A stretch of 64,000 nt of DNA from an uncultured Pelagibacteraceae bacterium (GTDB taxonomy: Bacteria > Pseudomonadota > Alphaproteobacteria > Pelagibacterales > Pelagibacteraceae), in contig CACONQ010000002.1 in assembly GCA_902628635.1 (NCBI GenBank), positions 100,916 through 164,915 on the forward strand, written 5' to 3'. The notes beneath the pieces were generated by a model. That model was not told the origin of the DNA and searched no databases. It saw only the letters and a program-made list of their open reading frames with translations. Below, in pieces: positions 45,768 to 54,622 of this stretch (position 1 is its first letter; each line of letters starts with the position of its first letter). The position numbers and the translations under genes were made by a program.

Positions 45768-46184
45768 ATGGAATCAAATACCAATCAAGAATTTAAAGTA
45801 TTTGGATTATCAATAGAAAAATTTTCAATTTATTATGGATCATTTCTAATTATTTGGGGAGTAGTAATTAGTTTTCTAAGCGGCAGTGACTCCTTCACTT
45901 CATATATTCCAGCTTTCATCGGTATACCAATTTTAATTTTTTCTTATTTATCAATAAAATTTGTTAATAAAAAAAAACTTTTTATGCATATAGTAGTACT
46001 TTTCGGACTTTTTGCTTTTCTTGGTGGTTTAGATTTGGCAAGATCTATAGTAACGGGTTACGCATTTGAAAATTTTTGGGCAGATCTCTCAAAAGCTATG
46101 TTAGCAATCACAGGATTTTATTTTACCATGCAATGTATAAAATCTTTTATTCATGCTAGAAAAATAAGGGATCAAGCTCACTAA
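45768..46184 (+). CDS. four-helix membrane protein of unknown function
   Basis: A 138-residue integral membrane protein with four predicted helices (starting near 16, 43, 67 and 101 of the ATG 45768 form) and short loops. I do not recognise a family. An upstream TTG (45759) is possible but MESNTNQEF at 45768 has no strong rival. It lies between the cupredoxin and the DUF4396 gene, all co-directional, so it probably belongs to the same transcript and may be part of a copper or electron-transfer module. Confidence 0.65.
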   Translation: MESNTNQEFKVFGLSIEKFSIYYGSFLIIWGVVISFLSGSDSFTSYIPAFIGIPILIFSYLSIKFVNKKKLFMHIVVLFGLFAFLGGLDLARSIVTGYAFENFWADLSKAMLAITGFYFTMQCIKSFIHARKIRDQAH

Positions 46185-46194
46185 TTGCTTAATA

Positions 46195-46641
46195 ATGGAA
46201 GCTGAAAATATAAATAATTTTCATTGGAGCTGTAATCATACTTGGAAAAGAAGTGCGAAAAATACAGCTTGGTGTTTGCTTGGTTGTGCAATTGGAGACT
46301 TTGGGACAATATTATTTTTTCAAATCACAAAAATACCATTTCCTGTCCTAGGAATTATGATACTTGCAATCATTAATGGTTTGATAACAAGCATTATTTT
46401 AGAAACTATTATTTTATTAAGACAAAATTTTAAATTTTTGAATGCTTTAAAAATAGCATTGGGAATGAGCTTTATTTCAATGATCAGCATGGAAGTCGCA
46501 ATGAACCTAACTGATTATTTTTTAACAGGTGGTGCTATACTAACGTGGTGGATTGTACCAATTATGTTAGTGGTAGGTTTTTTAACACCCTGGCCTTATA
46601 ATTATTGGAGATTAAAGAAGTTTAATATTAGTTGTCACTAA
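46195..46641 (+). CDS. DUF4396 membrane protein
   Basis: A 148-residue membrane protein with the DUF4396 start FHWSCNHTWKRSAKNTAWCLLGCAIGDFGTI (about 8-38), Trp- and Cys-rich, and three or four helices. DUF4396 proteins occur next to cupredoxins or copper genes and have no known function. It is the last gene of the AOX operon; its 3' end overlaps the convergent hisD-like gene by 4 bp. Confidence 0.82.
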   Translation: MEAENINNFHWSCNHTWKRSAKNTAWCLLGCAIGDFGTILFFQITKIPFPVLGIMILAIINGLITSIILETIILLRQNFKFLNALKIALGMSFISMISMEVAMNLTDYFLTGGAILTWWIVPIMLVVGFLTPWPYNYWRLKKFNISCH

Positions 46642-47924
46642 TTTGAGTAACCATATTTTCTTAGTCTGACGTCGCCAGTTCTAGCATGAGCTTCCATTCC
46701 TTCATATCTGGAAATTCTAGCCGCTGCTGCACCAACTTCTTTAGTAGATTCTTTTGTCATTCTTTGGAAACTTAAAGTTTTAATAAACTTTCCTACAAAT
46801 AATCCTCCTGTGTATCGACCCGCACCTTTAGTTGGTAAAATATGATTTGTTCCTGAACACTTGTCTCCATATGCAACAGTTGTTTCCTCTCCAATAAATA
46901 GAGATCCATAATTTTTAAGTCTATCGTGGAACCATTTTAGATTTTTAGTTTGAACCTCTAGATGTTCAGGCGCATATTCATCACTAATAGAAGCCATCTC
47001 CTCGTCAGTATCACATAAAATAACTTCTCCATAATCTCTCCATGCTGCTTCTGCACTAGCTCTAGGCATTTCAGGTAATTCTGAAATTAATTCTGGAACT
47101 CTTTTCATTACATCTTCTGCAAGCTTTTTACTTGTTGTATAAAGCCAGGCTGGAGAATTATATCCATGTTCAGCTTGTCCAACTAAATCTACAGCAACAA
47201 TTTCAGGATCAGCGGTTTCATCTGCAATGACTGCAATCTCAGTTGGTCCTGCAAACAAATCAATTCCAACTTTTCCAAATAAAATTCTTTTTGCCTCAGC
47301 AACAAATTGATTACCAGGTCCTACCAATATATCTGCTGGTGTATTTCCAAACATTCCATAAGTCATTGCAGCTATAGCTGGAACACCACCTAAATTTAAA
47401 ATCTTATCTGCACCACACAAATTAGCTGTATAAATTATTGCAGGATGAGCACCCACTTTTTCTTTTGGTGGAGAGCAAGCAATAATATTTTTAACACCAG
47501 CAACTTTAGCCGTTGTAACACTCATTACGGCAGAGGCTATATGCGCAAATCTTCCCCCAGGTATATAGCAACCTGCAGTATTTACCGGTATAAGTTTCTG
47601 ACCAGCATACAAACCTTTCGATAACTCAACCTCAAAATCTTGACCATAATTTTTTAATTGTGCTTCTGCAAACTTTCTAACTCTTTCATAAGAGAATTGA
47701 ACGTCATCTTTTGTTTTTTGATCTAGAGATTTTTTAATTTCGTCTATTCTTTCTTCAGAAACTATTATTTCTCCATCATACTTATCAAATTTTTTTGTTA
47801 GCTCCTTACAACCATCTTCTCTTGATTTTTCTAAATCATTAAGAAGTTTTTGTACTATATCTTTTGTTTTATTGTCGTCAGTTGAAGATGTTTTTGGTGA
47901 CTTTTTAAGATATTTAATTGGCAT
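46638..47924 (-). CDS. histidinol dehydrogenase-family enzyme, probably HpsN-like (sulfopropanediol dehydrogenase)
   Basis: A 428-residue NAD-linked dehydrogenase of the HisD fold. It keeps the catalytic pair EYAPEHLEV (about 318) and the zinc residues in VGQAEHGYNSP (about 232) and GDKCSGTNHILPT (about 352). It ends with EAHARTGDVRLRKY. QAEHGYNSP differs from the QAEHDP of true HisD, and the overall sequence, as I recall it, is nearer to HpsN of Ruegeria, which oxidises 2,3-dihydroxypropane-1-sulfonate to sulfolactate. The nearby phosphotransacetylase and taurine genes support that. A HisD role is not excluded. Confidence 0.7.
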   Translation of the reverse strand: MPIKYLKKSPKTSSTDDNKTKDIVQKLLNDLEKSREDGCKELTKKFDKYDGEIIVSEERIDEIKKSLDQKTKDDVQFSYERVRKFAEAQLKNYGQDFEVELSKGLYAGQKLIPVNTAGCYIPGGRFAHIASAVMSVTTAKVAGVKNIIACSPPKEKVGAHPAIIYTANLCGADKILNLGGVPAIAAMTYGMFGNTPADILVGPGNQFVAEAKRILFGKVGIDLFAGPTEIAVIADETADPEIVAVDLVGQAEHGYNSPAWLYTTSKKLAEDVMKRVPELISELPEMPRASAEAAWRDYGEVILCDTDEEMASISDEYAPEHLEVQTKNLKWFHDRLKNYGSLFIGEETTVAYGDKCSGTNHILPTKGAGRYTGGLFVGKFIKTLSFQRMTKESTKEVGAAAARISRYEGMEAHARTGDVRLRKYGYSN

Positions 47925-47950
47925 AATTTTATAACTTTTTAAATCAAAAG

Positions 47951-48862
47951 CTAATCTAATGCAACAACTGCTGCCGCAATCGAAGCTAATCTTGCTGGAG
48001 CATCATCTGACCTACTTGTTATTACCACTGGAACTTTTCCACCAACCACAACACCCGCAGCACAGGCTCCCATAAAATAAATCATCATTTTTACTAAACC
48101 ATTTCCAGTTTCAAAACTTGGAACTAATAAAACATCAGCAGAACCTGCAACAATATTTTTTATACCTTTGATTGCAGCAGATTTTTTTGAAATGCTATTA
48201 TCAAATGCTAAAGGACCAAAAACATCTGCATTTAATTTTTCTTTTTTTGCAAGTTCACTTATTTCTTTTGCATCAAGTGAACTTTGAACACTATCCAGCA
48301 CTTCTTCTGTTGCAGACAAAACAGATACTTTAGGCCTAGATATTCCTATTCTATTACAAAAATCAATCACATTTCTTAAAATATGCATTTTAGTTTTAAC
48401 ATTCGGTAACACATTCAAAGCCCCATCGGTAATTATTAATGGATGGTCATCTTTATTTAAAGTCATATGCCAAATATGGCTCATTCTATTTTTTCCAAGC
48501 AAATTATATTCTCTCTTTAAAACTTCTTTCATTAATACATCTGTGTGGATATGACCTTTTACAATAATTTTGATCTCACCCTTTGCAGCAAGTTTTGCTG
48601 CAACTTTTGCAGTATTGTTTTCTACTGGTTCATGAATGATTTTAAACTTTGAGATATCAAACTTTAATTCTCCAGCACATTTTTCAATTTCAGATTTATC
48701 ACCAATTAAGATAGGAACTATCAAATTTTCATTAACCGCATCCATAGCCGATTGCATGGGTAATAATTTTCCCGCATTTACAATTGCTACTGGCACACCC
48801 TTTTTTTTATGCGCAACATCTAATAAATTGTTCGGGCAAATTATTTCTTTATCTGATAGCAT
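47951..48862 (-). CDS. phosphate acetyl/butyryl transferase family protein
   Basis: A 303-residue single-domain phosphotransacylase: IIVKGHIHTDVLMKEVLKR (about 78), ITDGALNVLPNVKTKM (about 145), DVFGPLAFDNSISKKSAAIKGI (about 215) and DVLLVPSFETGNGLVKMMIYF (about 237), matching Ptb and Pta-like enzymes. It interconverts acyl-phosphate and acyl-CoA; with sulfonate metabolism it would convert the acetyl phosphate made by Xsc. The gene is 26 bp from the HisD/HpsN-like gene on the same strand. Confidence 0.85.
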   Translation of the reverse strand: MLSDKEIICPNNLLDVAHKKKGVPVAIVNAGKLLPMQSAMDAVNENLIVPILIGDKSEIEKCAGELKFDISKFKIIHEPVENNTAKVAAKLAAKGEIKIIVKGHIHTDVLMKEVLKREYNLLGKNRMSHIWHMTLNKDDHPLIITDGALNVLPNVKTKMHILRNVIDFCNRIGISRPKVSVLSATEEVLDSVQSSLDAKEISELAKKEKLNADVFGPLAFDNSISKKSAAIKGIKNIVAGSADVLLVPSFETGNGLVKMMIYFMGACAAGVVVGGKVPVVITSRSDDAPARLASIAAAVVALD

Positions 48863-48919
48863 TTGTTATTAAATTTCATATTTATATGATGTGTATATAT
48901 TAAGTTATTATGGCATAAA

Positions 48920-49768
48920 ATGGAAATTGTAACTAAAATTTTACCTATTGCTTTAGCATTCATAATGCTCACCCTTGGTCTCAGTTTAACCACACAAGAT
49001 TTTATAAGAGTAGTAAAGCAACCCAAAGATTTTTTATTGGGGATGTTTAGTCAGATTCTTATTTTACCTTTTGTTGCAATTTTATTAATAAAAATTTGGC
49101 CAATATCTCCAGAACTTGCAGTAGGATTATTGATTATTGCTGCAGCTCCAGGTGGTGTTACATCAAACGTACTTACATCATATGCAAAAGGCGATGTAGC
49201 TTTATCAATTTCTCTAACAGCAGTGATCAGTTTATTAAGCATTATAACTGTTCCATTTATAATTTTTAATTCTATGGATTTTCTTGGATTTAATATTGTT
49301 AATCAAAATATTTCATTATTATCAGTAGCAATGCAAATGTTTTTAATCGTAGCAGTGCCGACTTTAATAGGAATGATAATAAGAAAAATGTTAAATCAAT
49401 TTACACAAAAATTTGAACCAATTGCAAATAAAATATCTTTAGTTTTATTTTTAATTGTTCTAGTAGGGGCTATTTATTCTGAGAAAGATAATATAGTTAA
49501 TTATTTCGTTGAGTCTGGTCTTATTACTTTATCGCTAAATTTATCGATGATGATAATTGCATTTTTTTTAGCTCATTTTTTTGGTTCAGGAATTAAACAA
49601 AAAAAAACTATCGCTATTGAGTGTGGACTTCAAAATGGAACTTTAGCTATATTTGTTGGAACAATAATGTTTGGAGGTGGTATTTATATTATTCCAGCTG
49701 CAACTTATAGTCTTATTATGTTTGCAACCTCTATATTGTTTGTCTTATTTTTAAGAAATTCGAATTAA
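48920..49768 (+). CDS. bile acid:sodium symporter family (BASS/SBF-like) transporter
   Basis: A 282-residue membrane protein with nine or ten helices. The conserved LGLSLTTQDFIRVVKQPKD (about 19-37), the AAPGGVTSNVLTSYAKGDVALS cross-over (about 75) and IECGLQNGTLAIFVG (about 235) identify the family, which uses sodium to move organic anions; bacterial members carry pantothenate, 2-keto acids or taurine-related anions. Substrate not known. It diverges from the phosphotransacetylase gene across 57 bp. Confidence 0.85.
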   Translation: MEIVTKILPIALAFIMLTLGLSLTTQDFIRVVKQPKDFLLGMFSQILILPFVAILLIKIWPISPELAVGLLIIAAAPGGVTSNVLTSYAKGDVALSISLTAVISLLSIITVPFIIFNSMDFLGFNIVNQNISLLSVAMQMFLIVAVPTLIGMIIRKMLNQFTQKFEPIANKISLVLFLIVLVGAIYSEKDNIVNYFVESGLITLSLNLSMMIIAFFLAHFFGSGIKQKKTIAIECGLQNGTLAIFVGTIMFGGGIYIIPAATYSLIMFATSILFVLFLRNSN

Positions 49769-49782
49769 TTTTAGATATTATT

Positions 49783-50166
49783 TTATCGTCTACCTTTTTT
49801 ACTCTTAAGACCGAGTTTATCACTATGTCTTAATCTTAAAATTACAATTGCTGCTGCAATTAAAACAATTGCAACCGCTTCATACACAAGAGCAGAAGGA
49901 TCCATTTCCTTACCTTGTAGAATTATAAATCGAGCTAAGGCAGTAATTGCTATAAGCAAAGGCAAAGTTATACTTATAGATTGCTGATCCCAAAATACTC
50001 TTACCATTGCAAGCACCTCTAAATATAGAAACATTAATAATAAATCTGCTAGAGTAACGTTTTTATTTACAAACATTGTATAAATTTCAATACCAACAGC
50101 AATGATAGTACTTACAAGAATTATTATAAGTAAAATTAATTGAATATTTTTTGTAATTTTTTCCAT
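49783..50166 (-). CDS. PsiE-family membrane protein
   Basis: A 127-residue membrane protein with four predicted helices, matching the phosphate-starvation-inducible PsiE family (LADLLLMFLYLEVLAMVRVFWD, about 40-62). Function unknown. It is the last gene of a minus-strand series that includes tauABC, and its start overlaps the preceding gene's stop by 1 bp. Its position, not its sequence, ties it to the sulfonate genes. Confidence 0.75.
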   Translation of the reverse strand: MEKITKNIQLILLIIILVSTIIAVGIEIYTMFVNKNVTLADLLLMFLYLEVLAMVRVFWDQQSISITLPLLIAITALARFIILQGKEMDPSALVYEAVAIVLIAAAIVILRLRHSDKLGLKSKKGRR

Positions 50167-50618
50167 TATTTTCCTTTAGTAAATGGTAACCATTTTTCAA
50201 AAGCTGATTTATCTGGACCCTCATAAGGTATCTTATAAGAATTCGTATTTGTCAATACTTCGATACCTTTTGAAAAGACAAACATAAATACAATTATAAA
50301 AACCAAAGCCATAATTTTAAAAGGACTATAATTTTTTACTTTGAAAACACTAGAAGACTGTGCCTCAGCTTTATGAAATTGTTTAAAAGTCCAGTATGTA
50401 GCAAATATCAAACCAATATGGGCAATAAAAACTCCAGCCCATCCAAAAGCAAATGTTGCATATGAAAAAACATATAAGCTAAATACAGTTGACCAGATAA
50501 AACTTAACACCAGCAAAATTTGTAATCTTACTGTTCTTGGCAATGCACGAAGATCATTTTTAGTATCATCAAACAATATATTTGCTGCATCTACAAACCA
50601 GTTTTTTATTGATTCCAT
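50166..50618 (-). CDS. membrane protein of unknown function
   Basis: A 150-residue protein with an N-terminal amphipathic part containing LRALPRTVRLQILLVLSFIWSTVF and three or four predicted helices. No recognisable domain. It sits between the Ldh2-type dehydrogenase and PsiE genes, overlapping the latter by 1 bp; the gap to the Ldh2 gene (50665) is 46 bp. It might be part of a transport system, but no family supports that. Confidence 0.6.
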   Translation of the reverse strand: MESIKNWFVDAANILFDDTKNDLRALPRTVRLQILLVLSFIWSTVFSLYVFSYATFAFGWAGVFIAHIGLIFATYWTFKQFHKAEAQSSSVFKVKNYSPFKIMALVFIIVFMFVFSKGIEVLTNTNSYKIPYEGPDKSAFEKWLPFTKGK

Positions 50619-50664
50619 ATTTTTAAGCCTAACAAAAAAAACTATAATTAGGGATTATTAATTG

Positions 50665-51675
50665 TCAAGAAGCAATTAGATTTTCTAAATCTTTTTTAAT
50701 ATTTTTTGAAATATTTATTTTTTTATTTACGTTTTTTTTAAATTTTTTCTGTTTATTTTGTCCTGGGTATAAAATTTCCTTCACACCCTTAATTTTAGGC
50801 AAATTCTTTACCCTTCTAATATTCTGTTTGATTTGATAATTAAAATTTCCAATGAATAGATTTGGTCTAATAGTTAAAAACATATGACCAACATTTTGTG
50901 GACCTGAAAAGTCATCGAAAGGATCTTTTACTTTACCTCCATGATTAGCTCCAGTCATAACTCCACTTAAAATATCTACCATCCAAGCTAAACCTGATCC
51001 TCTAAATCCACCCAACGGTAACTGAACACCTAGCAAAGCCTTTTTCGCATTGGTTGTTGGTTTACCAAATTTATCTAAAGCAACACCAGCAGGAATTTTT
51101 TTTCCTATTTTTGCAGCAACTCTTATTTTACCTCTATTAATTTCAGAAACTGAAGTATCTAAAATAAATGGTATTTTTGATGAGGTAGGGGATCCAAAAC
51201 ATATTGGATTTGTACCAAATAATTTTTTTCTTGAACCATGAGGTGCTATTGCTGGAGGTGCATTTGTAAAACATAAGACTATAAGATTTTTTTTTACTGC
51301 TTGTTCAGCGTAATACCCTGACAAACCATAGTGGCCACTATTTTTTATACCAACTAATCCAATTCCTGTTTTCTTTGCATTTATTATTGCTTGTTTAATA
51401 CCAATGTCAGCAGCCACAAACCCTATACTGTTATTAGCATCAATATGAGAAATTGATTGTGAAATTTTTTTAATTTTTATTTTTGGCTTTGGATTTATTA
51501 CTTTTTTCTTTATTCGGTCACAATACATTTTTAATCTCGAGAGACCATGAGTATGTGCACCAACTATTTCTGCATTAATGATTGCACTTGATGCAATATT
51601 TGCATGCTTTTCATTTAAACCATGTTTTTTAAAAATTTGGATTATTTGTTTTTTTAATTTTTTTCCATCAACCAT
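50665..51675 (-). CDS. Ldh2-family NAD(P)-dependent dehydrogenase (malate/sulfolactate dehydrogenase-like)
   Basis: A 336-residue Ldh2-family oxidoreductase. Family motifs: VGAHTHGLSRLKMYCDRI (about 37-54), GIKNSGHYGLSGYY (about 110), the PHGSRKKLFGTNPICFGSP (about 141) and LGGFRGSGLAWMVDILSG (about 217). Members include malate dehydrogenase, ureidoglycolate dehydrogenase and (R)-sulfolactate dehydrogenase (ComC). The tauABC operon and HpsN-like gene nearby suggest a 2-hydroxy-sulfonate substrate. Its start overlaps the PQQ-type dehydrogenase by 22 bp. Confidence 0.82.
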   Translation of the reverse strand: MVDGKKLKKQIIQIFKKHGLNEKHANIASSAIINAEIVGAHTHGLSRLKMYCDRIKKKVINPKPKIKIKKISQSISHIDANNSIGFVAADIGIKQAIINAKKTGIGLVGIKNSGHYGLSGYYAEQAVKKNLIVLCFTNAPPAIAPHGSRKKLFGTNPICFGSPTSSKIPFILDTSVSEINRGKIRVAAKIGKKIPAGVALDKFGKPTTNAKKALLGVQLPLGGFRGSGLAWMVDILSGVMTGANHGGKVKDPFDDFSGPQNVGHMFLTIRPNLFIGNFNYQIKQNIRRVKNLPKIKGVKEILYPGQNKQKKFKKNVNKKINISKNIKKDLENLIAS

Positions 51676-52715
51676 AGTGCATCTTTAGTTAAAAAATATA
51701 TCTTACCAGTGGTTGGATGCACTTGTATATCTCTTATTCGTCCAATTTGATTTTTAAAAATAACTTTTTCTTTAACATCTTGAAGGTTTGAAAAATCAAG
51801 TGATCTTAACGACATATCTTTTAAAGATGTGATTAATGCTAAACCGTTCCATTCCTCAAATTCTTTTCCTTTGTAAATTGTTATTGCACTTACAGCAATT
51901 GAAGGAACCCAATACTTTATTGCTTTAGTGAAACCCGGTTTCCATTTAGGACCAATCTTTGTTCCGCTATAATTTTTTCCACCCCATCCTAATATTTTCC
52001 AGCCATAGTTTTCTCCCTTTTTTACTTCACCAAACCAATCTCCACCTCTTGCACCGTGATTTGACATATAAACTTTTTGGTCAAAAGGGGACAAGAAAAG
52101 TCCTTGAGGATTCCTAACACCTATTTGGAAAATTTCAGGTAACCAATTATCCTTACCGGTAAATTTTGGATTATCTTTTGGAATACTACCATCTAAATGA
52201 ATTCGAATAATACTTCCAGGATGAGAGGTTGGATCCTGAGCAATCATTCCTCCACCTCTTTCACCAGCAGATGCGTACAAGAAATCATCTTTTATTACCA
52301 ACCTTGATCCAAAATGATATCCAGAGTCTATTGGAGGTTCAGCTTGAAATATATTAGAAAAAGATAATTTTTTTTTATTTAATTTAGCTCTTGCTATAGA
52401 TGTGCTTGTTTTCCAATCCCCTCTATTTTCTGTGTATGAAATCCAAATATTTTTATCCTTGTGTAAAATATCTAACAACCCTCCTTGACCATCGACCAAA
52501 AAATTAAGATTATGTTCAACATTAAAAATATTTTTTGTATTAATATTTACTATTTTAATTTCACCTTCTTTTTCTGTGAGAATAATTTCATTTTTATTTA
52601 TAAAAGAAGATCCCCAAGGGTCATATAAATCGACAATTTTTTTGAGACTTATTTCATCTGCTTGAACTATAGATGAAATAAAAAATATAAAAAATATTAT
52701 CCTTTTCCACGCCAT
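51654..52715 (-). CDS. exported PQQ-type (soluble glucose/sorbosone-like) dehydrogenase
   Basis: A 353-residue beta-propeller with a signal peptide (MAWKRIIFFIFFISSIVQA) similar to soluble aldose/glucose dehydrogenases. Diagnostic pieces are HFGSRLVIKDDFLYASAGERGGG (about 139), GVRNPQGLFLSPF (about 200) and the SNHGARGGDWFGEVKKGENYGW (about 218). It oxidises an alcohol or aldehyde in the periplasm, probably with PQQ. It overlaps tauC by 19 bp and the Ldh2 gene by 22 bp, so it belongs to the tau operon. The substrate is not established. Confidence 0.82.
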   Translation of the reverse strand: MAWKRIIFFIFFISSIVQADEISLKKIVDLYDPWGSSFINKNEIILTEKEGEIKIVNINTKNIFNVEHNLNFLVDGQGGLLDILHKDKNIWISYTENRGDWKTSTSIARAKLNKKKLSFSNIFQAEPPIDSGYHFGSRLVIKDDFLYASAGERGGGMIAQDPTSHPGSIIRIHLDGSIPKDNPKFTGKDNWLPEIFQIGVRNPQGLFLSPFDQKVYMSNHGARGGDWFGEVKKGENYGWKILGWGGKNYSGTKIGPKWKPGFTKAIKYWVPSIAVSAITIYKGKEFEEWNGLALITSLKDMSLRSLDFSNLQDVKEKVIFKNQIGRIRDIQVHPTTGKIYFLTKDALWLMEKN

Positions 52716-54622
52716 GGAATGGTTTTATCGATTATTTTTCTTAATGTAACGTCGAATAAAAGTCCCAGCATACCCATTATAAATATCGTTATCCAAATAA
52801 CCTCATACTGAAAGTATTTTTTTGCGACATTTTCAACAAAACCAATTCCAGTTGTTCCAGCTAAAAATTCTGCAGCAACTAAAGTTCCCCAACACATTCC
52901 AACTGCAACTCTTATACCAGTTAAAATTTCTGGAAGAGAATTTGGAAATATTACGTGTCTTAATATTTGTTTTTTTGATGCCCCGAGAGAATGTGCAGCA
53001 TGAATTTTAGATAGCTGTGTTCCTGATGCACCTGCTCTTGCTGAAATAATCATAATAGACAGTGAGACCATGAATAACAGGAATACTTTTCCAGTATTAT
53101 CGATACCAAGTACAGATATAATTAAAGGAGCCCAAGCCAAAGGTGGCACAGGTCTATATAATTCAATTAGAGGATCAAAAAATCCTTTAGCAAATCGATT
53201 TAATCCCATAAACAATCCTAAAGGGACACCAATTATAATTCCAAAAATTAATCCTAAAAATACTCTTAAGAAAGAGTCCCAAATATGTCCGTAAGGAACA
53301 GGAATTTTAAATAATTTAAAATCACCAGTTACTAATTTAAGAACCTGTCCTTTAAAATTTTGTTTTACAATCCCATCTTTGGTATGAACTGGATAATCAC
53401 CTGGTAAAATATCTGCTATCCAATCAGGTAAAATAAAGCCAATAATTTTACTTACATCCATCATATCAATCCAGAGTAAAGGAATATTTTTATAACCAAC
53501 GCTTGGCTTCGACATTAATATAAATTTATTCAATGTATCAGATGGTTTTGGCAACCATCTTCCTGAACCTTGTTCAGAACAACTAGTTCCACTTGAAACA
53601 ATAGTTCCAGCAGGAAATAAAAGTATATCTATTAATCTTAAACCACCTTGCTCAGATTTTTGAAGATTATCAAACTCAATGATTGCATTTTGCATATCAT
53701 TAAGAGCATTTGGTGGATAGATACTTGCAAATTCAATTCTTCTTGCAATTTTAACAATATCTTTTGCAAAACTCGATGCTACTTCCTCAGTATCATTTAA
53801 ACTTTTTCTGTATTCTTTAATGTCTTCTTTTAGTTTTTTTATTGAATTTTTGAATTGGGGATTATGGTTTCTTAACTTGAAAAACTTATCATTTATAAGC
53901 GTTAATTCTTCTGCTGCAGCATGAAATTTTAAACCTCTATCGGTTGCAGGAACTAATGGAACTTCAATTGTATTTTCAATTGAACCAGTTCCAGCACTGA
54001 CTTTTATGATACCCCAATCGCCTTGCTCTAATATAGCAATCTGTCTTTTATTTTTTTCTTCTTCGGTTTCAAATGGATAATCTTTTTTCTTAAAGTTTGA
54101 GCTTAATAATCGTAACTCATCAGTCATTTCTTTAATTTTAATTCTTGTATCTGTTTCCATTAAACTATCGTTTGTAAGCAGAGGAATTAATTGGCCAGTT
54201 TTATTAATATACTCAAGCAAAATTGTTTTTTGCTGATTATTTAAATCTGGAGAATTTTGTATTTCTGCCGTTATTTTTTTTAGATTTTTGCTTTCTATTT
54301 TTATAATTGATGTGCTTTTAAATTCTCTTTCCTCAATTGGAAATTGGTACTTCAACCCTAATAATGACTCATTAACCTTTGCAACTTGACATAATTCATT
54401 AGCTGATTTTGGATAAAATCCTTTTGCTATATCCCAAGAATAATAAAGCCAAATCAATAAAATCGCACTACTACCAACAATTATCCAATGTGTTCCACCT
54501 TTTGCTCTTTCTGGATTACCAAAAACTGCATCAACTTTTTCAGTTTTAATTAGTCTACGTCCATAAAGGATACATCCAACAATCGATACAAGGATTAATA
54601 TTGTTATAATTTGGGTTAGCAT
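52697..54622 (-). CDS. tauC: oversized ABC transporter permease (TauC-like) with N-terminal extension
   Basis: A 641-residue permease, where TauC is normally about 260-280. Residues about 440-640 are a BPD permease domain, including the EAA loop HSLGASKKQILRHVIFPNSLPEIL. Residues 1-440 add two membrane helices (about 1-20 and 46-66), then a helical, charged region with acid/basic runs (about 95-300) that looks periplasmic, and hydrophobic stretches near 320-420. No known domain is recognised in this part. It follows tauB and precedes the PQQ-type gene. Its role could be membrane anchoring or substrate capture. Confidence 0.85.
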   Translation of the reverse strand: MLTQIITILILVSIVGCILYGRRLIKTEKVDAVFGNPERAKGGTHWIIVGSSAILLIWLYYSWDIAKGFYPKSANELCQVAKVNESLLGLKYQFPIEEREFKSTSIIKIESKNLKKITAEIQNSPDLNNQQKTILLEYINKTGQLIPLLTNDSLMETDTRIKIKEMTDELRLLSSNFKKKDYPFETEEEKNKRQIAILEQGDWGIIKVSAGTGSIENTIEVPLVPATDRGLKFHAAAEELTLINDKFFKLRNHNPQFKNSIKKLKEDIKEYRKSLNDTEEVASSFAKDIVKIARRIEFASIYPPNALNDMQNAIIEFDNLQKSEQGGLRLIDILLFPAGTIVSSGTSCSEQGSGRWLPKPSDTLNKFILMSKPSVGYKNIPLLWIDMMDVSKIIGFILPDWIADILPGDYPVHTKDGIVKQNFKGQVLKLVTGDFKLFKIPVPYGHIWDSFLRVFLGLIFGIIIGVPLGLFMGLNRFAKGFFDPLIELYRPVPPLAWAPLIISVLGIDNTGKVFLLFMVSLSIMIISARAGASGTQLSKIHAAHSLGASKKQILRHVIFPNSLPEILTGIRVAVGMCWGTLVAAEFLAGTTGIGFVENVAKKYFQYEVIWITIFIMGMLGLLFDVTLRKIIDKTIPWRGKG

